From an uncultured Bacteroidales bacterium (GTDB lineage Bacteria > Bacteroidota > Bacteroidia > Bacteroidales > Paludibacteraceae), in NCBI GenBank assembly GCA_903912795.1, contig CAIWIS010000074.1:1-5127 (forward strand): 5,127 bases of DNA. The letters run 5' to 3'. Every line of letters starts with the position of its first letter. The stretch's first letter is position 1. A model generated the notes under the pieces. The model did no database searches and was not told the origin of the DNA. It was given only the letters and a program-made list of their open reading frames with translations. Below, in pieces: positions 1 through 5,127 of the stretch. Made by a program: the position numbers and the translations under genes.

Positions 1-2282
1 CATTTTTTAGCTGTTTGCTTGTCCTTTTTGGAATAATGCTTAACATCAGTATCAATTATGTCACCAAAATTTTCGACCAATTTTGAGTTTTGAATTATTA
101 TCTTATCATTCATATCGCGCGCCCATACTCCAAACGGTATATTATCGATAAATGTACGTAGCAATGTTTCACTTTGGAGCAATGAATTTTCTGCTTCTTT
201 GCGGGCTGTAATATCGGTCATACAAAGCAATAAACGCTTTTCACCACCATCATCTATTAATGATGTAGATGCTAAAAGTGATACTTTCTTTTGAACACCA
301 TGCCTTAAAACAATAGTTTGAAAATCAATATCTCGATGTTCGAATCCAGCATTGAAAGTAGTTTCGACAGTATGACGAAGAATGCAGTTTTTACAAGCAT
401 TACTGTGTCCGCATCCTTCAGGATTTGTAAATGAATTTATACAATCAATTACATTACCGAAAGCATTATTTAAACCCAATAGGTTTCCAGTTTCATCAAC
501 AAACGTATTTAAGGCATTGTTTGCAAATAATATTTCGGCATTATTATTTACTAAACACATCATTACAGGTGCATTATCGTAAATGGCTTTTAGTTCTTTT
601 CTGTTTTTTTCAATTTCTTCGCGCGCAATTTTCTTTTCGCTAATATCATGTCCGGATATTTGAACGGCAGGTTGACCGTCGAAAAGTATTGGCATCACCT
701 TTATTTCCACATACACTTCGGTTCCATCCAAGCGCATGTATTTTTCCTCAACAGCTGGCAGCGGCATATTGAGAGGCGTCATAGCCACAAACTGCATACG
801 TTCAATTATCAGTGGAATATCTTCGGGGTTAATAAATTCGAACAATGACCGGCCAAGCAATTCGCTTTTATCTTTGGCGCGCATCACATTCATAGCTTCC
901 CTGTTTATGTACGCAATTTTTCCATCTACATAAATTGTAATTCCTTCGGGCGAATTATCCATCAACTCACGGTATTTAGCTTCGCTAAGAGCTAATGTAA
1001 GCTCAGCCTCTTTACGGGTAGTTATTTCGTTAAATATGGTAAGAAGCAGTTTAGTTTCGTCGTTTGGAGCGATATAGGTTTTGCTTATCTCTACCCATTT
1101 CTTTTTGTTATTCCAAAGTATTATTTCTTTTTCTTTGTTTTTGTCTAATTGGTTATTTGCAAACTTGAGTTTATATTTTTGCAACTCATGTATTTCATTA
1201 TCTTGATGATAAAAATCGGACATCAACTTACCAACTGCTTCATTTTCGTCAACTTCAAATAAATCGCAATACGCTTTGTTGGCACGTACAATTACCCCAT
1301 TTTCGTCGGTTAGGCGCAATGCATTGCTTGAGTTTTCCCACACTGAACGAAACTCTGCCTCCGACCGAAGAATTTCTTGACGAGCACGTTTATGCTCCGT
1401 AATATCACGCAGCACACCAAATACAGCATGCTCATCGTGCTCCTTAATAGCAAAAATGCGCACATCAATTATTTCGGAAGCAGATAACACACTCATTCTA
1501 ACTTCTAAATTAAAAGGTGTATTTTGTTCACACAATTTACTTAGCGATAACTCAAATTCAGGTCTATAGGATTCAACAATTAATGATACAAAAGCATCGT
1601 AACTTACATCGGCATTTGCAAAGCCCAATACAAATGCAGCACCATCCGATAATAAAAATTGTTTGGTATCAGGGTCGAACTCCCAGTTGCCCGACTTTGA
1701 AGCCAATTCGGCTCTGCGCAATCGCGCTTCGCTTCGAACCAGCTTGTATTCGGTTATTCTGCGTGCAGCAATTTCCTTTTCTAAATCTTCCAACAGATTC
1801 AGATTGGCCACATTATTAAACTCAAGTTGAACTGTTTTTTCGGCAACCAAGTTTGTTAATTCAGCTTCCTGCAATTGACGCATCTTATTGGCTTCGTTAA
1901 TTTTAGCCATAGCACGCACTTGTGCCACCAGTTCACTTTCGTCTATTGGCTTAGCCAAAAAAGCTTCGGCACCTACCTCCAACGCTTTAATTCTACTCTC
2001 CTTATCTCCCTTTAATGCAGTAACAAATACTACAGGGATATTTTTCAATGTCTCATCTGATTTCAACTGTTTACATACCTCAAAACCATCCATTTCGGGC
2101 ATTACTACGTCCAGCAATATCATATCGGGACGAATAGTTTTGGCCATGTAAATAGCTTCGGCACCCGATAATGCAAAAACAATATCGGCTATTGGGAACG
2201 CTTCCAAAATAAGTGCTTTTAACGAAATTAGATTATCGTAAACATCGTCAACTGCTAAGATTTTCAATTTTTCACTTTCCAT
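1..2282 (-). CDS. Response-regulator receiver plus multi-PAS signalling protein (3'-partial; 760 codons seen)
   Basis: Soluble signalling protein with no signal peptide or membrane helix in the visible part. It starts at ATG 2282-2280 (MESEKLKILAVDD), immediately before the first receiver strand, and stays open without a stop to the left edge. Residues 5-121 are REC: acidic pair Asp12-Asp13, phospho-acceptor Asp58 in LLDVVMPEMDG, Thr88 and Lys111-Pro112. Residues 122-186 are a charged helical linker. PAS domains follow, several ending in the usual D-I-T/S-E/A-x-K/R-type junction: PAS1 about 187-301 (SGNWEFD start, RDITEHKRA end), PAS2 303-426, PAS3 428-553 (SGHDISEKK end), PAS4 556-698 (MTDITARKEAE end) with a four-Cys insertion at 614-633, and PAS5 from about 700, cut at the edge. 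Proteins of this plan often end in HisKA/HATPase, but the C-terminus is not visible, so kinase activity is not shown. It is probably phosphorylated by the upstream hybrid kinase. REC and PAS calls are firm; the PAS ligands are unknown. Confidence 0.93.
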   Translation of the reverse strand, partial: MESEKLKILAVDDVYDNLISLKALILEAFPIADIVFALSGAEAIYMAKTIRPDMILLDVVMPEMDGFEVCKQLKSDETLKNIPVVFVTALKGDKESRIKALEVGAEAFLAKPIDESELVAQVRAMAKINEANKMRQLQEAELTNLVAEKTVQLEFNNVANLNLLEDLEKEIAARRITEYKLVRSEARLRRAELASKSGNWEFDPDTKQFLLSDGAAFVLGFANADVSYDAFVSLIVESYRPEFELSLSKLCEQNTPFNLEVRMSVLSASEIIDVRIFAIKEHDEHAVFGVLRDITEHKRARQEILRSEAEFRSVWENSSNALRLTDENGVIVRANKAYCDLFEVDENEAVGKLMSDFYHQDNEIHELQKYKLKFANNQLDKNKEKEIILWNNKKKWVEISKTYIAPNDETKLLLTIFNEITTRKEAELTLALSEAKYRELMDNSPEGITIYVDGKIAYINREAMNVMRAKDKSELLGRSLFEFINPEDIPLIIERMQFVAMTPLNMPLPAVEEKYMRLDGTEVYVEIKVMPILFDGQPAVQISGHDISEKKIAREEIEKNRKELKAIYDNAPVMMCLVNNNAEILFANNALNTFVDETGNLLGLNNAFGNVIDCINSFTNPEGCGHSNACKNCILRHTVETTFNAGFEHRDIDFQTIVLRHGVQKKVSLLASTSLIDDGGEKRLLLCMTDITARKEAENSLLQSETLLRTFIDNIPFGVWARDMNDKIIIQNSKLVENFGDIIDTDVKHYSKKDKQTAKK
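384..443 (-). other. Four-cysteine insertion within PAS4 (C-x9-C-G-x4-C-x2-C)
   Basis: Residues 614-633 of the receiver/PAS protein read Cys614, nine residues, Cys624-Gly-His, then Cys630-Lys-Asn-Cys633, followed by Ile-Leu-Arg-His. It sits inside PAS4, between the Asn-rich early strands (about 578-600) and the later strands that end at 698. The rest of the visible protein has only a few isolated cysteines (70, 251, 339, 576, 687), so the clustering is specific. From memory, similar Cys-Gly...Cys-x2-Cys segments occur in other PAS-type sensor proteins. Metal, Fe-S or disulfide chemistry is a hypothesis only. Confidence 0.75.
2272..2282 (-). other. 11-bp overlap between the kinase stop and the receiver/PAS start
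   Basis: The kinase ends ATG-TAT-GGA-AAG-TGA. The ATG of the next gene lies inside this, at 2282-2280, in another frame, so the TGA at 2274-2272 falls eight bases after the A of that ATG. The 18 bases upstream (2300-2283) hold no GGAGG-like element, which fits Bacteroidota initiation and suggests ribosomes finishing the kinase reinitiate on the second gene. The start is supported by the receiver fold beginning at once, with the strand KILAVDD at residues 7-13. Coupling itself is inferred. Confidence 0.85.
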
Positions 2283-5127
2283 ACATTATCTGATTTAATG
2301 TTTCGAAAAATATACTTTCGGTAATTGGTTTTGCCAAGTAAGCATCAAAACCATGCGATAAAATAGATTCGCGATCCGATGTCATAGCACTAGCTGTAAG
2401 TGCCACAATGGGGATATGGAGTAAATATGGATTAGTTCTTATCTTTTTGAATGCCTGAATACCATCCATTTCGGGCAAGGCAATATCCATCAAAATTAAA
2501 TCGGGTTTGTGCTCCATAGCCATCTCTACTCCCTGAATTCCATTTACCGCTTCTAAAACTTTATACTTATTACCTATTACAGCTTTAACGGTAATCATAT
2601 TATCTTTATTGTCTTCAACTATTAATATTGTTTTTTTTGTTTCGGATTTCGATTTGCGTTCAGCATTTGGCGTTACGGGTTCAGCGTTTTGCATTTCAGG
2701 TTTGGTAGTAGTTGCTGTTTTTACTACCATATTATATATTGCCTGTATCAATGCCTCTTTTTGCACATCACCCTTCTGTATTAATTGATGTACATTATTG
2801 CTTTTAAGGTTTTTAATATCATCGGGAGTAATATGTTTGGCCGTTAAAACAAGTACTGGAACAGTTTTTGATTTTTCAAAATTTCTTATTTTTTCGAGCA
2901 ACTCAAATCCATCCATTCCGGGCATCATTAAATCGAGTATCATTGCATCGGGTGTAAAATGGCTTAAAGCATCCAATGCATCAGCACCCGATCGAACTGC
3001 TGTAACTCGATAATGATTACTTTCCAACATATCTTTTATCTGAATAATGGCAGGTTCGCTATCTTCTACCAACAAAATATGCTTACCCTTGATATTCGAG
3101 CTGTCCATAATTTGACTAATAGGCTTTGGCATTTCGAATGAATTGTCAGCTTTTTTGGCATTTACAGCATCGTTTATAATTTTTGGCAACTCCAATGTAA
3201 ATACTGACCCAACCTCGAGCACACTCTCAACTGTAATTTCGCCACCCAACAAACGGGCATACTTACGGGCAATGGACAATCCCAATCCTGTACCACCATA
3301 TCGGCGCGAAGTAGTTCCATCGGCCTGACGGAATTCGTCAAAAATATGTGCAATATGCTCTTCCGAAATCCCAATTCCTGTATCTTTAACTTGTATCTTA
3401 ACTGCCTTATCAGCATCTGCAATACTAATTTCGACCGAACCTTTTTCGGTAAATTTCACTGCATTGGCAATCAAATTTTGAAGTATATGTCGTATTTTTT
3501 TACTATCACTTTTAATTAAAATTGCTTTTTCTGCTTGATGTTGAACAAGTTTAATTTTTCGTTCAAGAGCTTGTGGTTTAATCATTTCAACTACATCAGC
3601 TATAATATCGGTGGTATCAATATCGCTAATTTCAATTTCTTCGCGTCCGGATTCAATGCGCGAAATATCTAAAATATCATTTATCAACGACAACAAAAGC
3701 CTACCATTTCGTTCTATTACTCCTAAATAACCATATTCGTCATCTGGAATTTGATTTTTCAAACGCCTATTGAGCACACCCGAAAGTGCAATTACAGAGT
3801 TGAGTGGTGTACGAAGCTCATGACTCATATTGGATAAGAAATTTGTCTTCAATCGGCTGGCTTCGGTCAGTTGCAATTTCTGAATCTCAAGTTCGGCATT
3901 TTGCTGAGCCATTTCGGCAGCCTGCTGACTCAATTCTTGACGTTGCAATTCTAATTCTTGATTTTGATTTTGTAGAATAACAGATGCTCTACGTATGGAA
4001 CGATATGCTAAAATGCCTACAATACGAGCATTTAGCAAGTCGTTCATTTTAAATATTAATTGAACAATTTCAATCGGATAACTTCGCAATGATGCCAACG
4101 ATACAATACCAACAATTTCGCTGCCCGATTTAATTGGAATTGTTACTATTTCGCGAGGAACCATAGTACCACTAACAGCATTAAAAACAAAACTTGTTTG
4201 CAACGGTATACTCTTGATATATTGTGTTTTACCTGTAGCCAATACAGCTCCAAACTCACCTTCGAGCGCCGATGCCGAAAACGAATTTTTTTCAGCATCG
4301 GGGCTTAACCCCACCGATTCGTACAAATAATACCCGTTTTTCGCATCGTTAATCATATAAAAAGCACCTAACACCGAGTTGGTCTCCGCAGCAAAAACAG
4401 GTAAAAATTCTTTAAAGAAACTACGTGAATTGTCAATTTTCAACATAGCATCCGATATCCGTTCAATTTTATTTGAAATTACTTTTTCATCCCGTATAGT
4501 GTGAAGTAAATCGTTGAAAGCACTTGCTAAATTGCCAATTTCATTATTCGATTCATTTTTACTTCGAGCTTCCAAATTCCCTGATCGATAAGCTTTTGCA
4601 ACATTTATTATTTCCAAAAGCGGTTTTCGGATAATATAAACTAAATACGCCGAAATAAAAAACGTTAAGATAATAACAATGAATGTAATAGTTATAAGTT
4701 GGGTTGCTAATTGTTCTGCAACTGTAGCAGATGTTTGGTTTAAACTAACTGTTTTGTTTAAAGCAAAATCAGATATAACTTGTATTTTCCGAAGCATGTC
4801 TTCGCGCAGCTTGCCAATATCACCAGTCACAGCAATACTATTTTTTACTTCTACAATATTACCATTCAGTGCCTTTTGGATGTTTTTCTCGCGCAATTTA
4901 TCCCAAATCTTAAATGAATCATAGGCTTCATCTACATGCTTCTTTGAACCCAAATACTTTTCATTTATTATTTTAAAACTTCTTTCAACCTCTAATTCGG
5001 CTTGCTGAATAGTTAATAAACCAGCTTCCTTTTCGTTCTCGGTAGTAGCAAGCATAATATCGCGTGTGGCGAGGCGCATTTTTAAAATATTAATTTCAAC
5101 ATCGGCAATAGCTCTCCGCACAGCTAA
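2272..5127 (-). CDS. Membrane-bound hybrid sensor histidine kinase: 4HB sensor, HAMP, GAF, HisKA, HATPase, two REC domains (5'-partial)
   Basis: Autophosphorylating sensor kinase at the inner membrane. The frame is open to the right edge. The first possible start inside the window is a GTG at 5121-5119, but Leu-Ala codons precede it in frame and the first membrane helix is missing, so the true start lies outside. Residues are counted from that GTG. Positions 1-138 are helical, like the periplasmic four-helix-bundle (4HB_MCP) sensors. About 141-163 is a hydrophobic membrane helix. About 164-215 is HAMP, 225-376 GAF and 380-424 a Gln/Glu-rich coiled coil. HisKA has the H-box SHELRTPLN with His434. 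The ATPase has Asn553 in NLIANAVKFT, DTGIG at 580-584, FDEF at 594-597 and GGTGLGL at 609-615. REC1 (about 679-797) has Asp687, phospho-acceptor Asp730, Thr760 and Lys783. REC2 (about 830-946) has Asp837, Asp879, Thr909 and Lys931-Pro. No HPt domain is present. Family assignment is firm; the signal and target are unknown. The end overlaps the next gene by 11 bp. Confidence 0.95.
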   Translation of the reverse strand, partial: LAVRRAIADVEINILKMRLATRDIMLATTENEKEAGLLTIQQAELEVERSFKIINEKYLGSKKHVDEAYDSFKIWDKLREKNIQKALNGNIVEVKNSIAVTGDIGKLREDMLRKIQVISDFALNKTVSLNQTSATVAEQLATQLITITFIVIILTFFISAYLVYIIRKPLLEIINVAKAYRSGNLEARSKNESNNEIGNLASAFNDLLHTIRDEKVISNKIERISDAMLKIDNSRSFFKEFLPVFAAETNSVLGAFYMINDAKNGYYLYESVGLSPDAEKNSFSASALEGEFGAVLATGKTQYIKSIPLQTSFVFNAVSGTMVPREIVTIPIKSGSEIVGIVSLASLRSYPIEIVQLIFKMNDLLNARIVGILAYRSIRRASVILQNQNQELELQRQELSQQAAEMAQQNAELEIQKLQLTEASRLKTNFLSNMSHELRTPLNSVIALSGVLNRRLKNQIPDDEYGYLGVIERNGRLLLSLINDILDISRIESGREEIEISDIDTTDIIADVVEMIKPQALERKIKLVQHQAEKAILIKSDSKKIRHILQNLIANAVKFTEKGSVEISIADADKAVKIQVKDTGIGISEEHIAHIFDEFRQADGTTSRRYGGTGLGLSIARKYARLLGGEITVESVLEVGSVFTLELPKIINDAVNAKKADNSFEMPKPISQIMDSSNIKGKHILLVEDSEPAIIQIKDMLESNHYRVTAVRSGADALDALSHFTPDAMILDLMMPGMDGFELLEKIRNFEKSKTVPVLVLTAKHITPDDIKNLKSNNVHQLIQKGDVQKEALIQAIYNMVVKTATTTKPEMQNAEPVTPNAERKSKSETKKTILIVEDNKDNMITVKAVIGNKYKVLEAVNGIQGVEMAMEHKPDLILMDIALPEMDGIQAFKKIRTNPYLLHIPIVALTASAMTSDRESILSHGFDAYLAKPITESIFFETLNQIMYGK
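2631..2638 (-). repeat. A8 homopolymer (coding strand) at the linker/REC2 boundary of the hybrid kinase
   Basis: Eight adenines on the coding strand span the end of Thr828, Lys829, Lys830 and the first base of Thr831, just before the first REC2 strand TILIVED. Losing one A gives TKKQY and then TAA at 2624-2622. Gaining one A gives TKKNNINS and then TGA at 2617-2615. Either slip would yield a kinase with REC1 but no REC2. The run and the two stops are seen directly; any slippage in the cell is inferred. Confidence 0.8.
2650..2691 (-). repeat. Imperfect 21-bp tandem duplication in the REC1-REC2 linker
   Basis: The coding-strand segments 2691-2671 and 2670-2650 match at 15 of 21 positions and encode QNAEPVT followed by PNAERKS. 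They lie in a low-complexity Thr/Ala/Pro/Lys linker (about residues 800-829) that joins the two receivers. The likely role is a flexible, length-tolerant spacer. At this length the similarity could also be chance or compositional. Confidence 0.45.

Noticed and set aside
604..610. T7 run (and similar T runs) as possible terminators
   Set aside because: They are Lys/Asn codons of the minus-strand gene, no GC-rich hairpin precedes them, and they lie inside coding sequence.
382..933. Several plus-strand open frames of 65-70 codons
   Set aside because: They lie antisense to the PAS3 and PAS4 coding region, overlap each other in different frames and show no recognisable domain.
1517..2151. Plus-strand open frames of 100 and 87 codons
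   Set aside because: They are antisense to the REC, linker and PAS1 of a clearly conserved gene, and their composition matches a reverse-strand shadow.
2798..3328. Plus-strand open frames of 71 and 61 codons
   Set aside because: They are antisense to REC1 and the ATPase domain and have no domain or start signal.
3174..3422. Minus-strand 82-codon frame inside the kinase gene
   Set aside because: It is out of frame with the ATPase domain, whose G-boxes are read in the main frame. It is an alternate-frame shadow.
4679..4924. Plus-strand 81-codon frame
   Set aside because: It is antisense to the membrane helix and sensor domain; its hydrophobic look comes from the reverse complement of that region.
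5119..5121. GTG as the start of the hybrid kinase
   Set aside because: The frame stays open upstream (Leu-Ala to the edge), and starting here would remove TM1 and part of the first sensor helix. It is an internal valine codon; the real start is beyond the window.

Overview
The window lies entirely inside two large, adjacent signal-transduction genes, both read on the minus strand. Both are cut by the window edges. The upstream gene (right side) encodes a membrane-anchored hybrid histidine kinase with two C-terminal receiver domains. The downstream gene (left side) encodes a receiver domain followed by at least five PAS domains. The second start codon overlaps the end of the first gene by 11 bp, so they form one operon and are probably translationally coupled. 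There is no intergenic space, and I see no RNA gene, mobile element, CRISPR array, promoter or terminator.

Organism: the DNA is AT-rich, with Lys, Asn and Ile codons mostly ending in A or T. The internal gene start has no Shine-Dalgarno sequence. The hybrid kinase with tandem receivers beside a multi-PAS receiver protein is a common style in Bacteroidota. I infer an environmental or gut-type Bacteroidota, without being able to name a genus.

Right part (5127 to 2272, minus strand): periplasmic four-helix-bundle sensor (its first membrane helix lies beyond the edge), transmembrane helix, HAMP, GAF, glutamine-rich coiled coil, HisKA, HATPase, REC1, Ala/Thr/Pro/Lys linker, REC2. All kinase motifs and both phospho-acceptor aspartates are present, so the protein looks functional. 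An A8 run at the linker/REC2 junction is set so that a slip in either direction ends the protein before REC2.

Left part (2282 to 1, minus strand): intact N-terminal REC, helical linker, PAS1 to PAS4 and the beginning of PAS5. There is no stop codon before the edge, and any output domain (histidine kinase, cyclase or other) lies outside. PAS4 carries a compact four-cysteine insertion that could bind metal or sense redox state.

Likely joint role (inference): the membrane kinase senses a periplasmic or membrane signal plus a cytosolic one (GAF), and relays phosphate through its own receivers and/or to the REC of its partner. The partner adds several PAS inputs. No HPt domain is visible, so a phosphorelay would need one elsewhere or direct kinase-to-REC transfer.
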